A DNA stretch of 36,959 nt, taken from assembly GCA_021204405.1 (NCBI GenBank), contig JAJPZJ010000052.1, positions 1-36,959 of the forward strand, in the 5' to 3' direction. This stretch comes from Tannerellaceae bacterium. Lineage in GTDB: Bacteria; Bacteroidota; Bacteroidia; Bacteroidales; Tannerellaceae. The translations under genes and the position numbers were made by a program. Positions 11,824 through 21,744 of this stretch are shown one piece after another (the first letter of the stretch is position 1; every line of letters begins with the position of its first letter). The notes below the pieces were generated by a model that searched no databases, was not told the origin of the DNA, and saw only the letters and a program-made list of their open reading frames with translations.

Positions 11824-13661
11824 GGATGTTATAAATTTTAAATGGCCATTGATGAAGGAATCCGGAAAGTAAGGTTGCACTGGTACATACCATTGCCTGA
11901 TCCTGTTCAGCTAAGGCCTGCCGCCATTTCAGGTAAAGTTTTTCAAGCTGGGTAAAGTCTGTTTCCTTTAACCATAGGAATTGTACTTCCAGATGTGCCG
12001 GCAGCCGTTTGAGCGCTAATTCACGGAATTTTTCCGGTTTGCAAACTCCTTTTGACCAACGGGGTAAAATCAGGGAAAGCCTGTGGGAGGATGCCGGTGA
12101 ATGATCCAGTAAAATATGTTCGATCATAAGTAAGGAAGAAGCTATACTTCGTAAATGACAGATAAAAGAACAAAACAGATTAGCAATATATGCCAGTTGT
12201 TCTGTTTCTGTAAAATGCCCCACTGAAAGTGTCAGTTGCTGACCGGGTATATCGAATAGCAGGAGATAATTTTCCTTTTCCGTATAAACAAATGAGTAGT
12301 TATGCAAATTACTGCCATATATAAGGAAACTTTCATACAGGTATCCTTGCCGGAGCAGACTGACGTGCTGATATAAGAGTTCATATAAGTTATCTCTGTA
12401 AACAATGTCTTGTAGGGGTATGGTATGGGTTAACTGATTGCTATGGGTAAAACGTATAGCTTGACAGGCACTCGTAAAAAAGGTTGTATCATCTTTAAGT
12501 TGAAAATGATACCTTGAAAAGATGTTACATAATCGGTTAATAGGGAGGGGGTGAAAACCTGCCATCCGGCTGATAATTTCCTGCGCTCCTGCACCATAAT
12601 CCTGCTTATTAAGTATATTAAATGAACGGAACCGTTCCTGATTAATAACGGGATAACGAGTAAGGAGGGAGGTTCTTAATTGATTCCGGAGCGGTAAGGT
12701 TTTATCCCCATAGTATTTCCGGCTATCCTCTCCGCACAAAGTATCCAGTAAGTCCAGATAGCGTGAACGCTGGCGATCCCTGAATTTGTCGGGGCTCAAC
12801 AGGCTTTTCTCCTTTTTTCCTGGTCAACCAGACCGGAAGTAACTTTTTCTTTGATATCCGGTATGGAATCGGAACCCTGCTGTATGGATAGATCAAATAG
12901 AAGTCGGGCGTGGCTGGCCTGTTGTTTGGTATTAGCCAGCAAATAATCGAAAATAAGTAGATATCCGTCCAGTTGCTTTTGTTGGTATTGAGTTGCTTTT
13001 GTTGGTATTGGTTATATATGTCTGCTTCTATAGTAGATCTATAAGAATTTTTTATCCGGTAACAATCCGGCAGATGGTTTTGTAACCTATAAAAAGGAGT
13101 GGTAAGCGCAGGGTATGAATGGGGTTCTTCTTTACGGTCAAAACATATACTGGCAGAGGGTACTGGGAAGGTAGTTCGTAGTGCTTCCCCTATAATTTCT
13201 ATTTCCCCCAGCATTTCACACAAGTTACGGTTTCTATGGTAAAGGGTAAATACCTGTGACTTTAAATTCGTATGATTTGTACCGGGTGTAATGGTAAGAA
13301 CTATTTTATAATATCCTTTCTGGCTGTACATTACCTGGCAATTACTGATCTCCCTGATGGTATTAAGTATAAGTTGTTCATAATCTGCCGGAGTAGTCAG
13401 CGTAGGCGTGGCCAGCATTTCGGCGGTAGGTAGACCGGAAGTCTGGCTGCCGGCTATCTGTGCATATGTCTCCAGGGGAAAAGTAAGCTGGTAATCAAGT
13501 TCATAAAGAGCGTAATTAATTATCTCGGCCAGTGTAACACCCGGGTCGTGGGCATTAAAATCGCTCCATTGGTCACCGCAAAGCTGTTGCAAAAGGGTTA
13601 GGATTTCCTTTTGTAGCTGGTTATATAAATTTGATTGTTTCTCCCGTCTTTCCAGTCCCAT
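11807..13661 (-). pseudogene. Second baseplate J-like protein (Afp12-like), tandem duplication and frameshift
   Basis: Baseplate wedge protein of the contractile particle. Near the N-terminus it has the family signature WSDFNAHDPGVTLAEIINYA followed by YELDYQLTFP. The frame is then lost at a perfect 20-bp tandem duplication (12971-13010). Removing one copy gives QQKQLDGYLLIFDYLLANTK, which fits the conserved block of this family (Q-L-x-x-YLL-FxxLLAN). A second break near 12798-12799 (one base short, RKAC | LSPDKFRDRQ) leads into the remaining part that ends at 11807. With both corrections the gene has 612 codons. The start at 13661 follows the preceding stop by 10 bases; the longer reading from 13712 overlaps that gene and lacks similarity. 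Confidence 0.8.
12971..13010. repeat. Perfect 20-bp tandem duplication inside a baseplate gene
   Basis: The 20 bases at 12971-12990 are repeated without a mismatch at 12991-13010. Twenty is not a multiple of three, so the duplication shifts the frame of the baseplate J-like gene. Deleting one copy restores the conserved YLLIFDYLLAN block, which shows that the single-copy form is ancestral. Confidence 0.95.
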
Positions 13662-13671
13662 CTCTTTTCTG

Positions 13672-14394
13672 TTATTCCCATTCCATAGAAGGGTTATTCC
13701 ATAAACTACCAATGCGATAGTGGATCAGAAACTCTTCACCATAGCAAAACATCGTTTTTACCTGCAAACGGCCTCCCAGTTTACTTTTTTCCAGCGTAAC
13801 AATAATTGGTGGCCGAAAGTGCCATAATGGGATTCTATTTTTTATACGAGCATGTTCGCCAAAACAATTCGTTGCCCATGCAACCAATATAGCATGTTTA
13901 CCGGTATTTTTCCGGCCACATGCAACCACTATCTCCAATGCCCTGACCCCGGTAAGCGATGACGTAATATCCTGCCATTTTCCATTTGTCGGTACAGTGC
14001 CCGAAGCAAATGTTCCTTGTCTGCCCGGTATATGTATATCACCTGAAAGAACCAATGGCTTGCCGGGATAACCACTTTTTATTGTGCCGTCCGGCAGAAG
14101 AGTGATGAGTGGAGTGGTAGTTGTTCCCTGGCAACCGGTAATTTTAAATTCTCCTGTAGTTCCTATAACTAGTTCCCAGGCCGGTAAAGGATCACCTGCT
14201 TCACGGAATACAGAAAGGACTACCCGCTTTTCACCTATTAACGGAGCTAATTCGATACCGGTATCCGGAGTTTTGGAAAGACCATCGTCCAGGATATTCA
14301 GGGTGGAATCGATCAGGTTTGCAAAATCCTGTTCGGTGGGACGCTGGCCTTTGCTAAAGCTCTTTTTTAATGTTTGCCTGTTTCGTCGTGCCAT
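13672..14394 (-). CDS. eCIS fibre/adhesin-like protein
   Basis: 240 residues, intact. The N-terminus (SFSKGQRPTEQDFANLIDST followed by LNILDDG) is the type found in Bacteroidetes injection-system proteins annotated as adhesin-like, where a TxxxFxxLIDS helix is followed by beta-rich repeats. The middle contains Gly-rich turns (LPDGTIKSGYPGKPLVLSGD, PGRQGTF) and the end has short repeated beta strands. It lies between the two baseplate J genes, the usual place for such a protein, with 6 bases to the previous gene and 10 to the next. A role at the baseplate rim in target binding is likely from family and position, not shown by the sequence. Confidence 0.65.
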   Translation of the reverse strand: MARRNRQTLKKSFSKGQRPTEQDFANLIDSTLNILDDGLSKTPDTGIELAPLIGEKRVVLSVFREAGDPLPAWELVIGTTGEFKITGCQGTTTTPLITLLPDGTIKSGYPGKPLVLSGDIHIPGRQGTFASGTVPTNGKWQDITSSLTGVRALEIVVACGRKNTGKHAILVAWATNCFGEHARIKNRIPLWHFRPPIIVTLEKSKLGGRLQVKTMFCYGEEFLIHYRIGSLWNNPSMEWE

Positions 14395-14400
14395 CTTATT

Positions 14401-17400
14401 CTATTTTATAATCAGGTTTTTGTCAATATCCATTTCATTGATTCCAAAGGATGGAAGGACTTTTAATCCAATCGTATGTTCATCTGCCGGCAGGAAGATC
14501 GTATGGGGGAGAGGAGGTTGTATGACCTGTTTGATGTCTGTATACTCCTGTAACCGGAAATATTTCTGCTCTCTTTTTTGCAGGATAAGAGAAAGGTGCC
14601 TGATCTGATGGATATACTCCTGTTGCCTGACCTGCTTGTAAAGTTCAGACAGCGAAAGGGAATAGCCGAAGCAGGGCGTTTCTTCCCTGCTTAACCAGGA
14701 AGCAATAAAGTCGTTGAAAAGAGTATTTAACCGGGCTTTACAGTTTGATAAGGGAAACTGAGGATGTATATCGATTTCACATTTGATCTTTACCAGCAAA
14801 TAATCAGGATTAACTACCCGGATCGCTTTTATTTTCGGACTGGAACATCCCATCAGATACGTTTTAATTTGTTTCCTTACATAGGAAGGAGATAATAATT
14901 TCCATGTCTTCTCTTTTCCTGGTTCCTTAGCTGGTACAACTGCGATTGTTACTGTTCCTGCCGATGGTTTATCATGATCGAAACAGGGAATGCATTTCAC
15001 ACAGTCGATTAATGGGAAAGCTTCAAGAATAATACGTTCATAATCTCTGGGTGTAACTGCTTTCCTCCGGTGACTGGTATATCCGGCTACCCGCACCTGG
15101 CAGTTAAATAGGTTTTCTTCCATTCGGCCGCCTTGCGGTGCGCTTAACTGGCTGATCGTATGAATGCCCGGCAGTTTTTTCGGCTATCCAACTACCTGTT
15201 TTACTTTCAACGGAAATACTGGTTGTAGGCTTTTCCGGTAATTGTTCGCAGAGTTCTACTACATGGGTATACACATTTTCCAGCTTACTGATCTCAGAGG
15301 TATGAGACATGATTCCTGCCCTGATACAAAGGTTATCTTCCTCATCATACATATGTCGGGAGATTATATTGGGAAATCGAATCCTTGGGTGTCCGGAATT
15401 AAGTAGATTCGAAGTAGTATCTTTTTCAATGGCTTCTTTCGGTAATTCACTCCATTAGTATCCATTGCCCCAATACCATACAACCAGTGGTTGTGCTTGA
15501 TCAGTATGAGTATGTATGGAGGAGGTAAAGTTCAGGTAAAGGGTCAGTATATCTCCTGGCTGAACATCTGATAATAAGAATAAGAGGTTGGCACCAGCAT
15601 CTATCGGGTAGCAGAAAGTAGGTGTTGTTATATTTGTACCTACTAGCGGATATTTGCCCAGCGGATAATTCTGGTATACTTGTCCGGCCTGTTTATCCGG
15701 TGAATTGTTCAGGTCGATACTATCTTCGGCAATATAATTAAGGGTGAGTTGTTCTATCAATGGCCTTACAGGTTCATTTAGTTCCGGTACTCTTTTTTCC
15801 TGAATGCGTATGTCATCAGTTGGTTGGCAAAAAGTAGCCTGTAATATTTTTCTCCGAATCCGATATCAGGGGTTTCCAGCCTGAAACGGATAAACCCCGT
15901 ACGGCTGTGGATGGAATAGTTGTAGGCCTCTTCCGGCATATATATAGGAGGCATATTTCCCGGAAGTATATTATTTATCCGGATATCTTTAGCGAGTGGC
16001 GCATCGGATAAAGAGTTTCCTTCCGGAGTAGTCCGCCCACTGCGGAATAGGGAGAAATGTTTCTTGTCTGTTGTAGGATGCCACTGATAATCATTGAGAT
16101 AGAAAGCTTTTACACAGAAAGAATGATTATTGATCCCTTTATGGTAATGCTGGTAATAACCCGCCATACCTTTTGTATGATCAGGTAACTGGTCCCATTG
16201 CACATGGAGGCTCAGGGATCTGAGGTGTTTAAGACTCATTTCATAGTTCCCCACCACAAACCAGCACGCTTTTTCAGTATTCAGCCCAAACAAGCTGAAA
16301 GGTTTGGAAGTATCCACCTCGCCGAGATCATTATATAATTTTATATTACGTATGCCTTCTACTACAGTATGGATTTTGATAGAAGATATGGAAAAATGCT
16401 TCAGCCAGGAGTAACCGTATAACCAGTTATCGGGATTTAACAAGATACGCAGGACGGGGTGGGCAGAATTAAATCCATGTATTTCCTTATTGCAGGGAGT
16501 ACTTTCCGGAAAGTACTCCGAAAGGGAGAAACGGATCCGGATACCTTCTTCTTTCTTATCTACTATATATTCATTTATTTTAGTCCATTCTTCGTTGCTG
16601 CTGATAGAAAGTTCGAAGAGTTGATCGAAAAGTTCAAATACTATTTTCTCGTGACTCCAGCCGGGAAGGCTTTTACGGATCACTGAAATAGCATTTTCCA
16701 GTTCTTTGTCCCATTTATCGTCTGATGAGAGAATAGTAAGCGTTATATGCCTTTTGCCTTCCCGTAATAAAAATGAAGGGTGAACGATCTGTATGCCTGC
16801 CTGATATAATAGATTACTACCAGAGAGTTCTTGTTGTCTGAAAGAGGTTACATAGTTAAGATAACCTGCAGGGAGATGCTTTTTATTACGCTCTGCATAA
16901 TAAGCAAGTACTTTTTCCAGCCGGATGTTATTAACATATAGTTCTTCAGCTGTCAGGAATCGGGCCTGGGTTTTTTTCTCTGCCTGTAACAGGAATGCGG
17001 TTCTTTCCGGAATATGTACCGGATGAAGGGAATTTTTCTGTAACCTGATCCATACCCGGTGGGGGAGTGGTTGTAATGGAAGAACTTTGAGTATTTCGTC
17101 CAGATACCACTCCGTAAACGTGTGCCAGCGGTGGTTGAACCGGGAACTGATACCTTGCAACTGTTTCAGGAAAGCATATAAAAGTGCCTGTGAAGGTTCC
17201 ATTTCACCGTTATAAGTTACTTCTTCGCTGGCCTGGTATAGCTGGATTAGTTCAGGTAATAGCTGGTCAAAATATCCGTCGGCCTCGTCTGTTGTATTGT
17301 AACAGCGTATGAAACCAGCTACTGTAATAGCCTGCCGAAGGAGGGACTGTATATCATTGTCTATAATCAGAAAGGGTTTGACAGCAGTAAATTGTGTTGT

Positions 17401-17439
17401 ATATTCCCTCCGGCTGGTTCCTTTTCTTATTTTCGTCAT
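14401..17439 (-). pseudogene. Large baseplate J-like protein (Afp11-like), two frameshifts and one stop
   Basis: Main baseplate component, about 1012 residues when joined from four fragments. The N-terminal 553 residues (15778-17439) match the long N-terminal part of Bacteroidetes eCIS baseplate J proteins. The C-terminal part (VRVAGYTSHRRKAVTPRDYE, then a gp47-like domain) gives the family assignment. Breaks: T6 run at 15793-15798 (one base short; corrected FRKKRVPELNEPVRPLIEQL), an in-frame TAA at 15455-15457 between NGY and WSELPKEAIEKD, and T6 run at 15175-15180 (one base too many; corrected WIAEKLPGIHTISQLSAPQG). The start ATG at 17439 overlaps the end of gp25 slightly when that gene is also corrected. 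Confidence 0.8.
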
Positions 17440-17445
17440 ACATGG

Positions 17446-17846
17446 TTATAAATTAGTGCCTTCCTTAAGATAAAAGGGAAATACCATATTACTACGGGTA
17501 TTGGTTTGCCTGATCCGGTAATTTAAAAAGATATGCACTACCGCTTCATCCTGCTTTTCTATTTTAATCTCTTCCACTTCGATACGGGGCTCCCAATCGC
17601 TAATAGCTCTTGTCCTATCTCTTCGGATAGCAGACGCTTTTCAGTCAGGTTCATTTGTGAAAAGGTCCAGCGTTGCAGATGGCATCCATAGGCATGATGA
17701 AACGGACGCTCACCGGGACGGGTTGAAAAAAGGATACGCAGGCTTTGCCGGATATCCTCCTCTCCGTTTGCCATTATTACTCCTCCTGCTTTATCAAAGC
17801 AAACCGGAAAATTCCATCCGGTTCCCAGGTATTTTCTTTTATCCAT
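17446..17846 (-). pseudogene. gp25-like baseplate protein (Afp9-like), frameshifted
   Basis: Baseplate wedge protein of the GPW/gp25 family. The N-terminus FLGTGW-type segment (YLGTGWNFP), EEDIRQSLRILF and TRPGERPFHHAYGC are family marks. The frame breaks near 17610, where one added A gives AISDWEPRIEVEEI, and the other frame continues through YRIRQTNTRSNMVFPFYL to a TAA at 17446-17448. The joined protein has about 133 residues, normal for the family. The start lies 3 bases after the PAAR stop. The uncorrected product lacks the last beta strands that contact the baseplate. Confidence 0.85.
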
Positions 17847-17849
17847 TTT

Positions 17850-18149
17850 TTAACCTCCTATCATTACGGTGGGTAAACCTAATACAATGGTTCCTTCATG
17901 CGCACAACTGTCTCCCATGCGGGCAGCCGGTTTGTTACCGATCAGGACGGTGGCTGATCCTTTCATAATCGTATCGGGCGGACCGGTACATACGCATACA
18001 TCGCCCATTACTGCCGCGGGTAGTCCGCCTATCAGTACTGTAGGAACACCAGGGCCGGTAACAGGGCCTCCGACATGGGGTACCGGAGGAAGTCCCGGGG
18101 TAACCATCGGGCATACATGCATATCAGTTAGTCGTGCAGCAGGTGGCAT
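17850..18149 (-). CDS. PAAR-domain spike tip protein (Afp10-like)
   Basis: 99 residues, intact. It opens with MPPAARLTDMHVCPM and is built of PAAR-type repeats with Gly-Met-Gly-Asp turns (PAAVMGDVCVC, PAARMGDSCAH) and three Pro/Gly-rich strands ending in VLIGG, VLIGN and VMIGG. Its Cys and His residues are placed as for the metal site of PAAR tips. PAAR proteins cap the VgrG spike and sharpen it for membrane piercing. It follows the VgrG-like gene by 18 bases. There is no C-terminal extension, so it carries no fused toxin. Confidence 0.9.
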   Translation of the reverse strand: MPPAARLTDMHVCPMVTPGLPPVPHVGGPVTGPGVPTVLIGGLPAAVMGDVCVCTGPPDTIMKGSATVLIGNKPAARMGDSCAHEGTIVLGLPTVMIGG

Positions 18150-18167
18150 TTTGAATTTAGTTTATAG

Positions 18168-19958
18168 TTAATTAATTGCAACAATGGCTCCTTTCACTGT
18201 GGTCTGGCCAGATGCGGAGAGTTCGGCAGTAGAAGTCCCTTTGGTAGTAAAACCTATTTGTGCCTGTGCCTCTACGTTGGAACCGGCTAACTTCAGGTCA
18301 GCTTGTGCCTTAATCCCTATTTCGCTTCCGGCTTCCAGTGTAATAGTTGTTTTTGCTTGTATAATCACATCAGCTTCCGATTTCAGTGTGATACCGGAGG
18401 CATTACTGAGGATATTGTTTCCATGGAGGTCGGTAAGCTGTATGGATTCTTCCTTATCGTTTAATACGACTTGATTTTTTCCGGGAGTCTGTATCGTAAT
18501 GATCTTATTTTCTTCGTCAAACTCTATCCGGAGTGCCGAACGGGTGACCAGAGCCCGTATATTATTATCATCCGCTAAAGGATAAGGAGGAGGAAAACTG
18601 CTACTATGCAAGCTTCCCAATATAACCGGATAGCAAGGATCATTATTCAGGAATCCGGTAATCACCTCTTCATCTATATCGGGAATAAAGTATGATCCGG
18701 TCTCCTTACCCGTGTACAGCATTGCCAGTCGTGCCCATAGCGTGTTTGTTTCTCCATTCAGTAAAGGAAACTCTATCTGTGTGCGGTGCTCGTTGGCCGG
18801 ATCTCCTTCTATAGCAACTACTTTCTCGATATGTAATCCCTGAATACCAGGTAATAATCCCCCTGCCGGTAGGGCAGACACATCGGGAGATGCTGTGATA
18901 TCTGCAGGCGATATCCCGATGCCGGCAGTGGTAATCCATTCGCCCTCTTTAATACTATGTTCTACCCGCCCGGTATAAATATTCCGTCAAACCGGCTTCC
19001 CAATCCGTTCAGGCTAATCGTACATCCGGCTATTACAGCAGCATTTCCCTGAAATTGTACTTCACCCCGGATACGGGCAAGCCCTGCTTTTAATAACCGG
19101 GCATCCGCCCAGTTTTGTAACATCTCTTTCTCTGCTATGCAAGAGGTTTGCAGGATCTGTTTACCGGCTCCTATAGCCTTTGCAAGTTCACTAGCCTCTA
19201 TATTTCCCAGTGTATTAAGTGTAGGGGTAGTTCCGCTGACTGTAACCAATTCCTGGCTGGTATGATCCCATGCCCACGCTTCCGTTCCACTGATTTGGCC
19301 GGCTGCGTCCAGGTCGCCCCTGAAGCTATAGAGATCGGTGCCATACGTTATATCTACAACTGCATTGGCGTCTACTACCGGCTTTTTTATAAGGATGTCT
19401 TTATTTTCTGTTATAATAATCCATCCGTTTATATCAGCACGCGACAGGATAAAATCCCAGTCAGTAGCACCATATTGTACCAGTTCAGTATGTATGGCGG
19501 TGGTATCTTCCACGTCCGGTGTAAGGTTACTGTAGTCGCTCAGGATGGTTTTAATGGCTTCGCTATCTGTTGCTTTTTCAAATAATCTGTTTTTCCGTGT
19601 CAGGGTGGCCGGATAGGCATAGTCACAGCATCCGATAATTAGCGTAGCCTGTGCACCTGGAGCAATCTCGAGTTGATGGGAAACAACTATTCCAGTGAAA
19701 ATAATCTCTTCTGTACCATTATAACCCGCTTCAATTCTTATTTCATTACCCGGAATAAATGTATTATCTTCACTTTCGTCAATCGCTTCGGTATTTGTAC
19801 TGGTGATCTGGAATTCCAATTGTACTTTTCCTATCCGGTTTACTTCTTTCCGGATCCATACACTGATAAGGGCAAACAAACTTGTTATGGGCTTGTTTTC
19901 ACTATAAATGGTACAAGTTACCAGTCCCTCACTGTTTTTTTATCGGAGATGTTGCCAT
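18168..19958 (-). pseudogene. VgrG-like central spike (Afp8-like), two frameshifts
   Basis: Trimeric central spike at the baseplate. The N-terminal part (18962-19879) is a gp27-like hub domain with VWIRKEVNRIGKVQLEF and the FIPGNEIRIEAGYNG motif. The C-terminal part (18168-18881) has the gp5-like OB fold and a beta-helix with repeated T-[IL]-x-[AL]-x segments. They join near 18973 when one base is added (IFITGRVEH). Upstream, reducing the T7 run at 19935-19941 to T6 gives a natural N-terminus MATSPIKNSEGLVTCTIYSE from an ATG at 19958, overlapping the LysM-type gene. After both corrections the gene has 597 codons. No toxin domain is seen at the C-terminus. Confidence 0.85.
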
Positions 19959-20638
19959 ATCTTTCAAGAGGAGGGAAGAGCAGGGTGCTTCCAGGTTCAA
20001 CATACCGAAAACTCTCCAGGCTGTTAAACCGGGCGATATCACAACAATAAGAGGCATCGTGATATATTTTCTCACACCAGCCGGCAATACTTTCCCCGGC
20101 TTTTATGGTGATAATGCGGGTCAGATCGGGGGATAGTTTTCCCTCCTGCCGGGCAGAGGCCTGTTTTTCCATAAATCCGGTAAAACTCAGGCTCAGGTTG
20201 GCTCTCAAAGCTTCTCCTTCCGGTGAAAAGAGGTTGTATTCCTGTTTCATAGAGGTGAGGCGGCCTTTAAACTGGAAATTACCCCAGGTCATTATACTGT
20301 AACGTGCCTGATGCGTTTCACTTTCCATATGGTACAATACATCTTCTAATGCAAGAATTTGTTTGGTAACTGTCGGAGGAGTTGTAAAAAGTGAGAGGGG
20401 AGTAACAGCTCCCGTACCATCAAAGGTTAACTTGAAAGAAAGAGTCTCTTCTCCATGTCCTTTATACCGGGGTGCTTTTTTGGAAGAACCAATGCTTCTG
20501 TCTTTGCTATAGTCGATCCTTTTATCCAGCTGTAAAGAGGCCGGATTGAATTGTACCTCACATTCTTTATAGGCTCCCTTTATAGGCTCCCTGGTGGGTT
20601 GGGTCTTCATACCCCTGTAAAATCATTTTGGTAAGCAT
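19918..20638 (-). pseudogene. LysM-type tube-to-spike hub protein (Afp7-like), 13-bp duplication
   Basis: Adaptor between inner tube and spike, about 231 residues after correction. The frame beginning with the ATG at 20638 (MLTKMILQGYEDPTHQGAYK) joins the main frame (KECEVQFNPASLQLDKRI) exactly when one copy of a perfect 13-bp tandem duplication (20566-20591) is removed; FNPASL is the family's conserved FNP block. The C-terminal ~55 residues (IKAGESIAGWCEKIYHD, then FNSLES) form a LysM-like module. The T7 run at 19935-19941 that disrupts the VgrG start also changes the end here: with T6 the protein stops at a TGA at 19929-19931. An ATG at 20610 could start a shortened product that lacks only the first strand. 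Confidence 0.8.
20566..20591. repeat. Perfect 13-bp tandem duplication in the hub protein gene
   Basis: The bases 20566-20578 are repeated exactly at 20579-20591. The unit is not a multiple of three and shifts the frame of the LysM-type gene. Removing one copy links the ATG at 20638 to the conserved FNP block without further change. Confidence 0.9.
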
Positions 20639-20639
20639 G

Positions 20640-20801
20640 TCAACGCTCTTTTAATATTTTATTTTGTCTCTTTATAATCCATTCAACTTCCCTGAGCAAC
20701 TCCTTTTTCAATTCATTCCATTGCTGTTCTTCCGGTATACCCGGACGGGAAGCCTGTTCGATTGTACTGATCACATGGATCTCTTTAATAGTAATAGCCA
20801 T
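20640..20801 (-). CDS. DUF5908-like small eCIS protein
   Basis: 53 residues from the ATG at 20801 (MAITIKEIHVIS...). The longer upstream reading is out-of-frame overlap with the tube gene. The short beta strand at the N-terminus followed by a charged helix ending KELLREVEWIIKRQNKILKE is the pattern of DUF5908, a small protein regularly found between tube and LysM genes in Bacteroidetes contractile injection systems. Its function is unknown; an assembly helper is possible. The stop overlaps the region just before the next ATG, so translation is probably coupled. Confidence 0.7.
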   Translation of the reverse strand: MAITIKEIHVISTIEQASRPGIPEEQQWNELKKELLREVEWIIKRQNKILKER

Positions 20802-20803
20802 TC

Positions 20804-21244
20804 TTATAAACGTATCAGTTGTGCGTAGGAAAATTCTATTGTTTCGATCAGAACACTGTTCTTTTGTGAGTCCAGTGCCTCTGTATCCCATTTGATAGGG
20901 AAAGCACCGGTACATATCCAGTTGTAAGTTGGAAATCCTTTTTCGTTCATCAGGCTGATAAAAATATCCTGTGGAAGAAAACTGCCCGAGAAATCACTTT
21001 CCAGTATCCCTTTGATCCATAATACATCCGTAGATATGACCGGTCGTAATGCCCGTTTCAATACCAGGTTGCTATGTTTTAATTGTTTAGGCAACCGGTG
21101 CTGGTAGGTATTGACGCTACCTTCCGGAATTGTTTCCAGTTCCATCTCTACCTGTAGCCCTGATACCTCTTTAAAAGGTAGCTCGAGAAAACCCAACTGT
21201 ACGCTGAAATAAAAGGCTACAGGTAAATCCCAGTTATTGGCCAT
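20804..21244 (-). CDS. eCIS tail-tube-like protein 2 (Afp5-like, gp19 family)
   Basis: 146 residues, intact. Begins with WDLPVAFYFSVQL and has the tube-fold signature FKEVSGL followed by a ...ME-E pair and a late GAFPIKW...VLIETIEFSYA block. Compared with the other tube gene just upstream it is slightly shorter and more divergent, as expected for the special tube ring that joins the stacked tube to the hub. It follows the main tube gene by 4 bases. Confidence 0.9.
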   Translation of the reverse strand: MANNWDLPVAFYFSVQLGFLELPFKEVSGLQVEMELETIPEGSVNTYQHRLPKQLKHSNLVLKRALRPVISTDVLWIKGILESDFSGSFLPQDIFISLMNEKGFPTYNWICTGAFPIKWDTEALDSQKNSVLIETIEFSYAQLIRL

Positions 21245-21248
21245 TTGC

Positions 21249-21701
21249 TTAGTTATTATCTATGGTAAGCCCTTCATGTGCTATCTCCAGGGTTTCGACT
21301 GCCACTTCATTCCCGTCCGATTTCATATCGGTACCGGTTATTTTGGTAGGCCAGGCGTTTTTGAGCGACCATACCATAGTGGGATTTCCTTCTTCATCTA
21401 ATAGTTTGATAGTTACATCCTCCCGGTTGATCGTATTCATTTTGATAGCGTTAAACCAGTCCCAGAATTTATTATCCCCTTTGAATACCCCTTTTTTAAG
21501 AGTTACATTTCCATATTTTTTGATACCGGGCATTTTAATTGTTGAAAACTCGGGACTGTTCCCATGGCGGTATTCAATGATTTGTGCTTCGACATCCAGA
21601 CCTGAAACTTCCTGGAAAGAGGCTTCTGCCAGGGTGGCTATTTCAACTGTAAAGTAAAATTTAGGTAATGGCCATACGTTATCTTGTGCTTCTCCTGCCA
21701 T
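21249..21701 (-). CDS. eCIS main inner tube protein (Afp1-like, gp19 family)
   Basis: 150 residues, intact. It has the family blocks LPKFYFTVEI, FQEVSGLDVEAQIIEYRHG, KKYGNVTLKKGVF and NAWPTKITGTDMKSDGNEVA. This protein would stack as hexamer rings to form the tube inside the sheath. Its position right after the sheath gene (about 43 bases) and before a second, divergent tube gene is standard. Confidence 0.93.
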   Translation of the reverse strand: MAGEAQDNVWPLPKFYFTVEIATLAEASFQEVSGLDVEAQIIEYRHGNSPEFSTIKMPGIKKYGNVTLKKGVFKGDNKFWDWFNAIKMNTINREDVTIKLLDEEGNPTMVWSLKNAWPTKITGTDMKSDGNEVAVETLEIAHEGLTIDNN

Positions 21702-21744
21702 AATATTTTATTTTAAAATTATTTCTTTCTTTTAATCTACTGTT

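Noticed and set aside
18706..18939. Small protein in another frame of the VgrG-like gene
   Set aside because: It overlaps the conserved spike frame entirely and has no start signal or similarity; it is a shadow frame.
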